From contig CAUHQV010000008.1 of assembly GCA_959608625.1 (NCBI GenBank), positions 4,191 to 68,190 on the forward strand: 64,000 nucleotides of DNA, written 5' to 3'. The stretch is from an uncultured Flavobacteriales bacterium. GTDB lineage: Bacteria; Bacteroidota; Bacteroidia; Flavobacteriales; UBA1820. Each line of letters begins with the position of its first letter. The first letter of the stretch is position 1. A model generated the notes under the pieces. It was not told the origin of the DNA, did not search any database, and saw nothing but the letters and a program-made list of their open reading frames with translations. This document shows, piece after piece, positions 43,359 to 51,870 of this stretch. A program made the translations under genes and the position numbers.

Positions 43359-43775
43359 TCAGGGAGTGCCGCCATCCTCTTCGTCTTCTTGCTCAAAGAT
43401 GTCCACCCAGTCTTCCGTGAAATCGTCCATATCCCTGCGATCTTTTTTAGTAGGGCGCCCTTCGCGGTAGGCATTCACATAGGTGGCGTGGGACAGGCGC
43501 ATCATTTCCATTCGTTCTATTTCTTCGGCCGGGGTGATGTTTTTCAGGTACAGAGGAACCAGTTTGGCTCCTACGCGGCTTTTGGGGATGTCCAATACGA
43601 GGAATTCGAAAAACACCTGGAAGCGCCGCAGCCGTATCTTATCTCCCTGTTTTATTTCCCGGGAGGCTTTTACGGTCGTTCCGTCGACTTGCACCTGGTT
43701 CTTCCGGCAGGCTTCGCTGGCCAGGGAACGGGTCTTGAACAGGCGTACATGCCAAAGGAATTTATCGGCTCTCAT
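43359..43775 (-). CDS. S4 RNA-binding domain protein (Hsp15-like)
   Basis: A 138-residue protein: the S4 domain MRADKFLWHVRLFKTRSLAS then NQVQVDGTTVKASREIKQGD is the Hsp15/HslR type, which binds 50S subunits carrying stalled nascent chains. The C-terminal half has a basic segment followed by an acidic tail ending EDEEDGGTP. A three-copy repeat array lies upstream, between a -7 box at 43995 and the start, so the mRNA may carry a repetitive leader of about 200 nt. Confidence 0.85.
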   Translation of the reverse strand: MRADKFLWHVRLFKTRSLASEACRKNQVQVDGTTVKASREIKQGDKIRLRRFQVFFEFLVLDIPKSRVGAKLVPLYLKNITPAEEIERMEMMRLSHATYVNAYREGRPTKKDRRDMDDFTEDWVDIFEQEDEEDGGTP

Positions 43776-43792
43776 CGTTTCGACATTTTAGA

Positions 43793-44003
43793 AATATAGT
43801 GAAAGCCGAGTGCCATCCAAACTTGTTTGAAAATGTCCGAGGCGCATCCTATATTATGTAAATATAGTGAAAGCCGAGTGCCATCCAAACTTGTTTGAAA
43901 ATGTCCGAGGCGCATCCTATATTATGTAAATATAGTGAAAACCGAGTACCATTCAAACTTGTTTGAAAATGTCCGAGGCGCATCCTATATTATACAAATA
44001 TAG
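43793..44003. repeat. 68-bp tandem repeat array (three units)
   Basis: Three head-to-tail units with starts AATATAG at 43793, 43861, 43929 and a closing AATATAG at 43997, exactly 68 bp apart. Units 1 and 2 are identical; unit 3 differs at a few positions. Each unit has short inverted ends (AATATAG and CTATATT) and a CAAACTTGTTTG palindrome in the middle. It also has an internal near-direct repeat (GGATGCGCCTCGG / GGATGGCACTCGG on the minus strand). No unique spacers, so not a CRISPR. A diverged single unit lies at 62422-62492. Confidence 0.9.
43995..44002 (-). promoter_or_regulatory. -7 box at the outer edge of the repeat array
   Basis: TATATTTG on the minus strand (plus-strand CAAATATA) overlaps the closing AATATAG of the array. 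It would transcribe leftward through all three repeats into the S4 gene. Confidence 0.5.
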
Positions 44004-44087
44004 CTAATTCCTTCCATGAAATGGGTTAATGACCTTATGAATATTTCATCAACAATTTTCCCAAAAAACGGAACAATAAAAAAACAG

Positions 44088-44095
44088 TATTTTTG
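44088..44095 (+). promoter_or_regulatory. -7 box of the decayed gene at 44118
   Basis: TATTTTTG, perfect match, 22 nt before the ATG at 44118. The promoter has survived although the gene is broken. Confidence 0.5.
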
Positions 44096-44117
44096 TTCTT
44101 TGCAAAATGATTTGAAA

Positions 44118-45317
44118 ATGAATAAAACAGGAATATTCTTATATAGTTTGCTGCTGCCACTGTCCGTTTTTTCACAAGAAGACGGCCATGGGTTTTTTTG
44201 GGAAGCCCAAACCTTTCTGCCAGAGAATACCTGATCGGCCAATTCAAAAAATATGACGTGGTGGTCGTCTGCGAGCGACACCACCGGGAAATTACCCAGT
44301 ATGAATTGTTTTTGGAGGTGGCAAAGACCCGTATTTTGTCGAGAATGTAGGGCTGATCTATACGGAAATAGGCTTGGTCAACCAAGGGAAGCGCATCAAC
44401 GAATTCCCGCGCAGTCCGTTGGTCGATTCGGCAGCCTCCCGGCGGGAACTGACCTCGTTGTTCCGGGATTCGGATTCCAGCCCGTATTGGCATGCATACA
44501 ATTTTCCCTGGCTCCTATGGGGAACGGTTCAAGTTCAACCAAACGCTGTCGGCGGACAAAAAAATAGCGCTATACCCGACAGGGGAGGCTTTCGATTGGG
44601 CGGGAATAAAGGATTCCTCGGATTTTGCGGCCTGGGAAAAAGAAACTTATAAGGTTCCTCGCGACCTGACATTGGCCGGAAACCTGATCCGCAATTTCGG
44701 GGCAAATCCCCGGAAAAAGGCCCGGGTGATCATGAACAACAAACACGCCTTTATGCGTTCCTATACGATGAGCGACGGACAAACGAACCATGCGGCCACG
44801 CACAGCCTTTCGAAGTATTTCGGCGGAAAGCACCGCCGTATATACCTGATGGGGCTCGCACCGGAGGACGGCCGGATGTAGGTAGTGAAAAAAGGGGCTT
44901 GGGACTATTATTTCAAGGCCGCCGGGAAGACGGATGTGGGGTTTGATCTGGCATCGAGCCCGTTTGCGGACGGGATTTGCGATCTGGTACCGTCTACTGC
45001 CCGGGAAAAATTACGTACGGCGATATTTTCACCGGTATCGTTTATTACAAACCCATTGAGGAGCTTCTGTTGGTTGAAGGCCGGTCCGGTTTTGTCGACG
45101 ATGGTTTCCGGAAGGAATTCGAAAGGCGGGGGAAGGTTTTTTGCCAGCCAACGGCATCGAGTTTTCAGGGGAACTTTTACAGTATCATATCGACAAGATA
45201 AACAATGTGGTGCGGAAGAGCTACGAAGAACTCGGCAGATGCCTGGAAATGATAGATTCGGCGGGCCGTAGGGGATACTCTGTGCAATATTGGCAGGTGT
45301 CGGACATCGTTAAATAA
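44118..45317 (+). pseudogene. multiply frameshifted secreted protein, distantly like ChaN/EreA-type haem or esterase folds
   Basis: The start MNKTGIFLYSLLLPLSVFSQ is a signal peptide, after which the frame is lost. Further pieces of one protein are readable in shifting frames: KKYDVVVVCERHHREITQYE, then YFVENVGLIYTEIGLVNQGK, then RVIMNNKHAFMRSYTMSDGQ and YFGGKHRRIYLMGL (about 44700-44860), then YGDIFTGIVYYKPIEELLLV (about 45010), and the end YSVQYWQVSDIVK at 45317. At least four frame breaks are needed. ERHHR recalls the EXH motif of ChaN/erythromycin-esterase-like families, but this is tentative. Terminator at 45321 follows directly. Confidence 0.7.
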
Positions 45318-45320
45318 AAA

Positions 45321-45352
45321 AATACCGCATCCGGAAAGGATGCGGTATTTTT
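45321..45352. terminator. bidirectional terminator
   Basis: AATACCGCATCC (45321-45332) and GGATGCGGTATT (45338-45349) form a 12-bp stem with a 5-nt loop and T-run. It ends the pseudogene and the convergent decarboxylase operon. Confidence 0.9.
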
Positions 45353-45372
45353 TACGTATTTCTTCCGGCGGA

Positions 45373-46623
45373 TTACCGCAGGAAACTCAGCAGTACGCCT
45401 GCGGCGATGGCCGAGCCGATTACACCGGCCACGTTCGGCGCCATGGCGTGCATCAGCAGATGGTTTTTCGGGTCGGCTTTCAACCCTTCCATTTCCGATA
45501 CGCGGGCGGCCATAGGTACGGCGGATACACCGGCCGAACCGATAAGCGGGTTGATCTTGTTCTCTTTTTTCAGGAACACATTCATCAGCCGGGCGAACAA
45601 CAGGCCGGCACAGGTAGCGATCGAGAAAGCTACCACTCCCAGGAAGAATATCTTGAGGGATTTTTCCGTGAGGAATACCGAAGCCTGCGTAGAGGCGCCG
45701 ACCGTGAAGCCCAGCAGGATCACTACGATGCTGTTCATCGAGTTAGCAGCCGTATCGGCCAGGCGTTTGGTCACGCCCGATTCTTTCAACAGGTTGCCCA
45801 GGAACAGCGTTCCGAGCAGCGGGATGGCATCCGGCGCTACGAAAGCGCAGAGGACAAACCCGATGATGGGGAACATGATTTTTTCCTTCTGGGTGACGAT
45901 GCGGGCCGGTTTCATCCGGATGGCGCGCTCGTGCTTGGGCACGATCAGGCGCATGAGTGGAGGCTGGATCAAAGGCACCAGCGCCATGTACGAATAAGCC
46001 GCGATGGCAATAGCCCCCATGTAATCCGGGTTGAGAATGCTCGTCACGTAAATAGCCGTCGGGCCGTCCGCACCGCCGATGATGGCGATGGAACCGGCTT
46101 CCTTGGCATCGAAGCCCAGGGCGATAGCTGCAGCGAACGTACCGAAGATACCGATCTGTGCGGCGGCCCCGAGGATCATCAGCTTGGGATTGGCTATCAG
46201 GTTGGAGAAATCCGTCATCGCACCGATACCCAAAAAGACGAGCGGCGGGTAGATACCCAGTTTCACTCCCTGGTACAGGTAGTACATCACAGAACCTTCT
46301 TCCTGTGCATATACCCCGATGTGTTCCGCACCGGGAATATTGCCCACAATCACGCCGAAGCCTATCGGAACCAGCAGCAGCGGCTCGAATCCCAGGAAAA
46401 TGGCCAGCATGATATATCCGAACCCGACACCGATCATGATGAGGTTACGGTAGTCGATATTTGCGAACGCAGTGGACTGAAGGAAGTTCTGAAGTCCGGC
46501 CAACGTTTCGTAGAAGATGTTTCCGCTGGAAGCGGCCGACTCGGGGATGAGGGTCCCTTCAGCCAGGGCCGAAACCAGCCCGATAGTAACCAGCGCGATG
46601 AGTATCGTTAAGAACTTTCTCAT
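45373..46623 (-). CDS. oadB: sodium-translocating decarboxylase beta subunit
   Basis: The membrane subunit (416 residues, about 9-10 helices) that couples decarboxylation of carboxybiotin to sodium export. The diagnostic block IIGGADGPTAIYVTSIL is present with its conserved Asp, as are GFTVGASTQASVFL and NVAGVIGSAIAAGVLLSF. Members serve oxaloacetate, methylmalonyl-CoA or glutaconyl-CoA decarboxylases; the neighbours here specify methylmalonyl-CoA. Last gene of the mce-mmdA-gamma-biotin carrier-oadB operon, 3 nt after the biotin carrier. Confidence 0.92.
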   Translation of the reverse strand: MRKFLTILIALVTIGLVSALAEGTLIPESAASSGNIFYETLAGLQNFLQSTAFANIDYRNLIMIGVGFGYIMLAIFLGFEPLLLVPIGFGVIVGNIPGAEHIGVYAQEEGSVMYYLYQGVKLGIYPPLVFLGIGAMTDFSNLIANPKLMILGAAAQIGIFGTFAAAIALGFDAKEAGSIAIIGGADGPTAIYVTSILNPDYMGAIAIAAYSYMALVPLIQPPLMRLIVPKHERAIRMKPARIVTQKEKIMFPIIGFVLCAFVAPDAIPLLGTLFLGNLLKESGVTKRLADTAANSMNSIVVILLGFTVGASTQASVFLTEKSLKIFFLGVVAFSIATCAGLLFARLMNVFLKKENKINPLIGSAGVSAVPMAARVSEMEGLKADPKNHLLMHAMAPNVAGVIGSAIAAGVLLSFLR

Positions 46624-46626
46624 CGT

Positions 46627-47049
46627 TTAAGCTATTTCTACCAGGATGTCCCCCTGAAGTACGGAATCCTGAGGTTTTACCTTCACCGATTTTACGACCC
46701 CGCCGATCTCGGCCATGATGGCGTTCTCCATCTTCATGGCTTCCATCACCATCAGGGTGTCGCCGGCTTTTACCGTGTCGCCTTCTTTCACGCTGACAGA
46801 AAGGATAACGCCCGGCAGAGGGGCCTCCACTTTGGACACGGCGGCGGAGCTGACGGGAGCTGTTTTGGCGTTTTGGGCGGCCGGGGCTCCGCTGACCACC
46901 CGGGGGGTTTTGGTCGGGGCCTTGACGGCTTTTTCCATTTCCACCTTAAACGGGGTGCCGTTCACCTCCAGTTCGATGATATTATCCTCGGCGCCGGTGA
47001 TGTCCACCGAAAAGTCGCAGTTGTTGATCTTGAATTTGTATGATTTCAT
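46627..47049 (-). CDS. mmdC: biotin carboxyl carrier subunit of the decarboxylase
   Basis: A 140-residue carrier starting MKSYKFKINNCDFSVDITG. A Pro/Ala-rich hinge (about 60-75) leads to the biotinyl domain, whose lysine is in VMEAMKMEN; the target lysine is the one between the two Mets. It carries CO2 from the MmdA active site to OadB. An in-frame ATG at 47076 is rejected because MKSYKFKINN is the usual beginning. Confidence 0.9.
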   Translation of the reverse strand: MKSYKFKINNCDFSVDITGAEDNIIELEVNGTPFKVEMEKAVKAPTKTPRVVSGAPAAQNAKTAPVSSAAVSKVEAPLPGVILSVSVKEGDTVKAGDTLMVMEAMKMENAIMAEIGGVVKSVKVKPQDSVLQGDILVEIA

Positions 47050-47087
47050 CTTTTGTGTTGTTAATCGTTGGAACAAATAGCAAACGC

Positions 47088-47474
47088 TCAGCGTCTGGAA
47101 TTGAAGATACGGCTATGGGTAGCGTATATCTTGGAACTCCACGGCGAATAGGTCTTCGCGGCGCGGTCGATGGTGATAATGGTGTTGTCCTCTTGCATGG
47201 ATTCTTCCATGTACTGGAAAATAGCCGCGGAGATGGCTGCCACCGTATTGGCAGGCAGTTTGCCTGTCAGCGGAACGGCGCATTCGTCCGCATCGGCCAC
47301 CGTCTTTTTCATCTTCAGGCTGTTGGACATATATTTGCCCAGCAGGATGAAAATTCCGGCGATGATGGCCATCATAATGATCACCAGGATCGATCCGCCC
47401 ACACCGATGATGAAGGCGGTATCTCCGTTGGCCGGCATTTCGGCCGAAAGGAAGAAATTGGTCAGTACTGTCAT
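47088..47474 (-). CDS. OadG family gamma/delta subunit
   Basis: A 128-residue protein with a single transmembrane helix (about 22-45) and a cytoplasmic tail that ends with a conserved-looking segment AAKTYSPWSSKIYATHSRIF. OadG-like subunits tether the carboxyltransferase to the membrane beta subunit. Placement between mmdA and the biotin carrier is diagnostic. Start follows the mmdA stop after 3 nt. Confidence 0.82.
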   Translation of the reverse strand: MTVLTNFFLSAEMPANGDTAFIIGVGGSILVIIMMAIIAGIFILLGKYMSNSLKMKKTVADADECAVPLTGKLPANTVAAISAAIFQYMEESMQEDNTIITIDRAAKTYSPWSSKIYATHSRIFNSRR

Positions 47475-47477
47475 GGC

Positions 47478-49040
47478 TTACAAAGGAATGTTGCCGTGCT
47501 TTTTGGCAGGGTTCAACTGTTTCTTGTTGGCCAAAGCTTCCAGGGCGCGGATCACACGGAAACGGGTGTTCTTCGGGATGATCACGTCGTCGATATAGCC
47601 CAGCGAAGCGGCCTGGTACGGATTGGCGAACTCTTTGGTGTATTCGTTCTCCTTTTCCTGCATCAATTTGGCTTTTGCTTCGGGATCTTCGATCTTTTTC
47701 AGCTCACCCCCGTTGAGGATACCTACGGCACCTTTGGCGCCCATTACGGCGATCTCGGCGGAAGGCCATGCGTAGTTCATGTCGCCGCGAAGCTGTTTCG
47801 GGCTCATCACGCAGTGCGCGCCACCGTACGATTTGCGCAGCGTTACGGTCACTTTGGGCACGGTAGCCTCACCGAATGCGTACAGCAGTTTGGCTCCGTG
47901 TACGATCACGCCGCCGTACTCCTGTCCCGATCCGGGAAGGAATCCAGGCACGTCCACCAGAATGACCAGCGGAATGTTGAACGCGTCGCAGAAGCGCACG
48001 AAACGGGCGGCTTTACGGGACGAGTTGATGTCCAGTACGCCGGCCAGGAATTTAGGCTGGTTGGCCACGATACCCACCGGGCGTCCGTTGAAGCGGGCGA
48101 AACCGACGATGATGCTCTTGGCATAGCTGCCGTGAACTTCCAGCAGTTCGCCGTTGTCCACGATGGCTTTGATGACCTCCATCATGTCGTACGGTTTGTT
48201 CGGGTCGTCCGGGATGATCTCGTTCAGGGAGTCTTCCAGACGGTCGATCGGGTCGTTGCAGGTGATGATCGGGGCTTCTTCCAGGTTGTTGGACGGCAGG
48301 TAGCTCAACAGTTTGCGGAGCATCAGGATACCTTCCTCGTCGTCCTTGGCTACGAAATGCGTCACGCCGGATTTGGTAGCGTGTACGCTGGCGCCGCCGA
48401 GCTTTTCGGTGGTAATGTCCTCGCCCGTGACGGATTTAACGACCGTCGGGCCGGTAAGGAACATATACGAAGTGGCTTCGGTCATCAGGATGAAGTCCGT
48501 CAGGGCCGGAGAGTATACCGAACCGCCGGCGCAGGGGCCGAAGATACCGGATATCTGGGGAATCACACCGGAAGCCAGGATGTTGCGCTGGAATATTTCG
48601 GCAAAACCGGCCAGCGAACGCACGCCTTCCTGGATACGGGCGCCGCCCGAGTCGTTCAGGGCGATCACCGGGGCGCCGACCAGCATGGCCTGGTCCATGA
48701 TCTTGCATATTTTCAGGGCGAAAGTCTCAGAAAGAGAGCCGCCGAATACGGTAAAGTCCTGTGCGGCTACGTACACGATGCGTCCGTCCACGGTGCCGCG
48801 GCCGGTTACCACGCCGTCCCCGTAGTATTTTTCCTTTTCCATGCCGAAGGCAGTGGTGCGGTGGGTGACGAACATGTCGAACTCTTCGAAAGAACCTTCA
48901 TCCAGGAGCATGTCGATGCGTTCGCGTGCAGTAAGTTTGTTCTTGCTGTGTTGGGAAGCTACACGCTTTTCCCCGCCGCTCTGATAAGCCACGTCCCTTT
49001 TTTCGACGAGCTCGCGGATTTTTGCTGTGATTTCAGACAT
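47478..49040 (-). CDS. mmdA: methylmalonyl-CoA decarboxylase alpha subunit (carboxyltransferase)
   Basis: A 520-residue acyl-CoA carboxyltransferase: LNDSGGARIQEGVRSLAGF and GPCAGGSVYSPALTDFILM are the crotonase-type CoA-binding blocks, and LVDVPGFLPGSGQEYGGVI is the second. Here it transfers CO2 from (S)-methylmalonyl-CoA to biotin, giving propionyl-CoA. A long frame antisense to it is a shadow. Length normal; second gene of the operon after mce. Confidence 0.95.
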   Translation of the reverse strand: MSEITAKIRELVEKRDVAYQSGGEKRVASQHSKNKLTARERIDMLLDEGSFEEFDMFVTHRTTAFGMEKEKYYGDGVVTGRGTVDGRIVYVAAQDFTVFGGSLSETFALKICKIMDQAMLVGAPVIALNDSGGARIQEGVRSLAGFAEIFQRNILASGVIPQISGIFGPCAGGSVYSPALTDFILMTEATSYMFLTGPTVVKSVTGEDITTEKLGGASVHATKSGVTHFVAKDDEEGILMLRKLLSYLPSNNLEEAPIITCNDPIDRLEDSLNEIIPDDPNKPYDMMEVIKAIVDNGELLEVHGSYAKSIIVGFARFNGRPVGIVANQPKFLAGVLDINSSRKAARFVRFCDAFNIPLVILVDVPGFLPGSGQEYGGVIVHGAKLLYAFGEATVPKVTVTLRKSYGGAHCVMSPKQLRGDMNYAWPSAEIAVMGAKGAVGILNGGELKKIEDPEAKAKLMQEKENEYTKEFANPYQAASLGYIDDVIIPKNTRFRVIRALEALANKKQLNPAKKHGNIPL

Positions 49041-49086
49041 AACTGTTTTTAGTTGTGTTTATCTTGAGGGTTTATTTTTTCGGAAA

Positions 49087-49527
49087 TTATTCGCAGTCGC
49101 AGGATTTGCAGCCGCAGCCTTCGTTCGGGTTTTCGCAAAGTTCGGTCAGTACCCCGAAAGTAGATTTCGGATGGAGGAAAGCGATGTTCAGGCCTTCAGC
49201 CCCGTGACGCGGGGTCTTGTCGATGAGCATCACGCCTTTTTCCTCGGCGTCCTTGAGCTGGGCGGGCAGGTCTTTCACGGCGAAAGCCATGTGCTGGATA
49301 CCCTGGCCTTTTTTCTCAATGAATTTGCCGATAGGGCCGTCCGGGGACGTCGATTCCAGGAGCTCGATCTTAGTCTGCCCTACCTTGAAGAAGGCGGTGC
49401 GTACTTTCTGCTCGGCTACTTCCTCTACGGCGTAACATTTGAGTCCCAGATTTTCCTCGTAAAATTTGATGGCTTCTTCGAGGTTGCTCACTGCGATACC
49501 GATGTGTTCGATATGGTCTACTTTCAT
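49087..49527 (-). CDS. mce: methylmalonyl-CoA epimerase with a cysteine-rich tail
   Basis: Epimerase converts (R)- to (S)-methylmalonyl-CoA, feeding the decarboxylase. The 146-residue glyoxalase-fold protein has HIEHIGIAVSNLEEAIKFYE, KVGQTKIELLES and HMAFAVKDL with the metal-binding His and Glu residues. After the fold the C-terminus adds GCGCKSCDCE: five cysteines in the last ten residues, which the core fold does not need and which looks like a metal-binding motif. First gene of the operon, divergent from meaB. Confidence 0.92.
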   Translation of the reverse strand: MKVDHIEHIGIAVSNLEEAIKFYEENLGLKCYAVEEVAEQKVRTAFFKVGQTKIELLESTSPDGPIGKFIEKKGQGIQHMAFAVKDLPAQLKDAEEKGVMLIDKTPRHGAEGLNIAFLHPKSTFGVLTELCENPNEGCGCKSCDCE

Positions 49528-49660
49528 GGTTTAAAATGTTATAAAATTGATTTATAAGGTGTTTATGATTTTGTCAAAATTTTTACCTCGCAAATTTCGG
49601 GATAAATTGTTTATAAATCGCGATATTTGCACAATAATTTTCAACAAAGTTCATTCTGAA

Positions 49661-50665
49661 ATGGCCGTAACTTACACACCGAGAAAAAGATTCGCTCCCG
49701 AAGAATATGCCGATGCCATGCTGGCTGGCGACCGGGTTATGCTTTCCAGGGCTATAACACTGATAGAAAGCAAATTACCTTCTGATGTGGAGCTGGCTGA
49801 AAAAGTACTCGAGATCATACTGCCGCATACGGGCAACAGTCTGCGTGTAGGTATTACCGGGGTGCCGGGTGTGGGAAAATCGACATTCATCGAGTCTTTT
49901 GGAAAGGTGGTGACCGGGATGAACAAAAAGCTGGCCGTGTTGACGATAGACCCCTCTTCCCAGCGATCCAAAGGTTCCATTTTGGGAGACAAGACCCGCA
50001 TGGAATCCCTGGCCAACGACCCGCTGGCTTATATCCGTCCGTCGGCTTCCGGGGCGACCCTGGGCGGGGTGAACAATAAAACCCGTGAAACGATGCTCCT
50101 GTGCGAAGCGGCTGGATACGACGTTATCCTGATCGAAACAGTGGGAGTAGGCCAGAGCGAGACCACAGTGGCCGAGATCGCCGACTTTTTCCTGCTTTTG
50201 ATGCTGGCCGGTGCCGGCGACGAGCTACAGGGGATCAAGAAAGGGATCATGGAAATGGCCGATGCGCTAGTCATTACCAAGGCCGATGGGGACAACGTGA
50301 CGATGAGCCAATTGGCCGCCCGCGAATACGCCAATGCGATGCGGTTGTTCCCGCCCCAGGATTCGGGCTGGGAACCGGAGGTGCTCACCTGTTCTTCGGT
50401 GGAACAGAAAGGACTGGAGGCTATCTGGGAGGTGATCAACCGTCACCATGACCTGATGGTCAAAACCGGTTATTTCCAGGCAAAACGCATGGAACAGAAT
50501 ATCGCCTGGATGAACGAGATCATCGAATACTACTTGAAATACGACTTTTTGCATAACCCGGCGGTGAGCGAAAAGCTGGATTTCACACAGCACCAGGTGG
50601 AGAGCGGAAAACTCCCCGCCATTACGGCTGCCAAAACCCTACTCGGTATGTACCGGGGAAAATAA
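49661..50665 (+). CDS. meaB: methylmalonyl-CoA mutase-associated GTPase MeaB
   Basis: MeaB is the G3E-family GTPase that protects and reloads the B12-dependent methylmalonyl-CoA mutase. The 334-residue protein has Walker A GVPGVGKST near residue 67, DPSSQRSKGSILGDKTRME, and VGVGQSETTVAEIADF (switch III-like block). Divergent from mce and the decarboxylase operon. Start 49661 chosen (MAVTYTPRKRFAPEEYADAM); longer in-frame options to 49547 read as AT-rich promoter sequence. The mutase genes themselves are not in this window. Confidence 0.93.
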   Translation: MAVTYTPRKRFAPEEYADAMLAGDRVMLSRAITLIESKLPSDVELAEKVLEIILPHTGNSLRVGITGVPGVGKSTFIESFGKVVTGMNKKLAVLTIDPSSQRSKGSILGDKTRMESLANDPLAYIRPSASGATLGGVNNKTRETMLLCEAAGYDVILIETVGVGQSETTVAEIADFFLLLMLAGAGDELQGIKKGIMEMADALVITKADGDNVTMSQLAAREYANAMRLFPPQDSGWEPEVLTCSSVEQKGLEAIWEVINRHHDLMVKTGYFQAKRMEQNIAWMNEIIEYYLKYDFLHNPAVSEKLDFTQHQVESGKLPAITAAKTLLGMYRGK

Positions 50666-50703
50666 ATTCCTAACTAACAGTGTCTACCGGCTGAAAACGG
50701 CTT

Positions 50704-51774
50704 ATGAAACGCTTTCTATACACCCTATTGCTGGCCGCGATTTTCTCTTCCTGCGCCAGCGGCCCTGATATCCGTGAAAAGATCATCCTCGACCGATTGG
50801 ACTATGTAGTCCATTTACGGTCGATGGTCGACAGGCACATCTGGAACGGATTCGGCGACAAGGTTTCCGACCTGCCGATCATTTATTATACCGACTCGAT
50901 CTGCTATGTGGCCAATCCGACCCAAAAATTCCTGGATACCTATAACCCGGAGTCCGTTTCCCGCAAAAAGGACATGGAGGTATACCGTACGGAACTGTTG
51001 GACAGCATCCCGTTCCATATGTCGGCCCGCGTCATCCTGGGAGACAGCATCCCGGATTACGACTACCGTTCGCCTTATTTGAACTGCAGCAGCGTGGAGA
51101 TCACCCGCCGCACCATTCCGGGGGTCAATTCGACCGAGCAGTGGGCGACCATGGTGCTTCACGAATATTTCCACGGATTTCAGTACAAACATCCGGCTTA
51201 TCTGGATCATTTCGAGAAAAACGTGATGTCTGTGCCCGAGGACAGCCTGAAACAGATGTACCATTCGCTTGCGTGGTTCAAGGATTCTGCCGACCGGGAG
51301 AACGAAATGCTTCTGGCAGCCATCGGGGCGGAAAATGAAGCAGCCGTGAAGGATCGGGTGGATACGTTTTTCCGTTTACGGAACGCCCGGAGGGATTTTA
51401 TAAAGAAAACGTTGGATTTCGACATCACCGCCTGCGAGCAGACTTACGAGACGATGGAAGGAACGGCCCGGTACATGGAATATGCCTTGTACGGCCTTTT
51501 GGCGCAGGAAGATCCCGATTCGACGCTGGTGAAGACCGACGTATCCTACCATTCGCACGATTATTTCCAGAATTTCCGCACCGAGGACGAGCCGTGGCTT
51601 TACTATTCGGATCGTACCACCTGGTACTATGCCACCGGTTTCAATCTGGCCCGGCTTCTCGACCGTTTGGGGGTGGAGTACAAATCCCGCCTGTTCGCCG
51701 AAGGCGGACTTTCCCTGGAAGATATCCTGATGGAGTGGTATACCGATATTTCATTGTCGGATATTACTTCCTGA
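50704..51774 (+). CDS. lipoprotein with zincin-type metallopeptidase motif
   Basis: A 356-residue probable lipoprotein (lipobox FSSCAS, Cys at residue 18). HEYFHGFQY near residues 153-161 is an HEXXH motif, and ETMEGTARYMEY near 250-261 supplies a candidate downstream Glu about 100 residues later, the gluzincin pattern. I know of no named family. It would act in the periplasm or on the outside; the substrate is unknown. Thirty-eight nt follow the meaB stop, so it may be read from the same transcript; a terminator lies at 51820. Confidence 0.7.
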   Translation: MKRFLYTLLLAAIFSSCASGPDIREKIILDRLDYVVHLRSMVDRHIWNGFGDKVSDLPIIYYTDSICYVANPTQKFLDTYNPESVSRKKDMEVYRTELLDSIPFHMSARVILGDSIPDYDYRSPYLNCSSVEITRRTIPGVNSTEQWATMVLHEYFHGFQYKHPAYLDHFEKNVMSVPEDSLKQMYHSLAWFKDSADRENEMLLAAIGAENEAAVKDRVDTFFRLRNARRDFIKKTLDFDITACEQTYETMEGTARYMEYALYGLLAQEDPDSTLVKTDVSYHSHDYFQNFRTEDEPWLYYSDRTTWYYATGFNLARLLDRLGVEYKSRLFAEGGLSLEDILMEWYTDISLSDITS

Positions 51775-51819
51775 GAGTACCCTGGAAGGAAAAATCAGGG
51801 CCGGGATACCCTTTAATAA

Positions 51820-51853
51820 AAAACGCTTTGACGATTGTCAAAGCGTTTTTATG
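51820..51853. terminator. bidirectional terminator
   Basis: AAAACGCTTTGAC (51820-51832) and GTCAAAGCGTTTT (51837-51849) form a perfect 13-bp stem with a 4-nt loop. It separates the zincin lipoprotein from the convergent prmA. Confidence 0.92.
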
Positions 51854-51870
51854 TTTGCAGGTACACTTTT

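Noticed and set aside
43793..44003. CRISPR array
   Set aside because: Units are contiguous at exactly 68 bp, without unique spacers, and no cas genes are near.
45340..46611. Plus-strand open frame of 423 codons antisense to oadB
   Set aside because: Shadow of the conserved membrane subunit; extremely polar and repetitive in composition.
47040..49052. Very long plus-strand open frame (670 codons) antisense to mmdA
   Set aside because: It is a codon-bias shadow of mmdA; the composition is unlike a protein (His/Arg/Gly-rich), and mmdA on the other strand is fully conserved.
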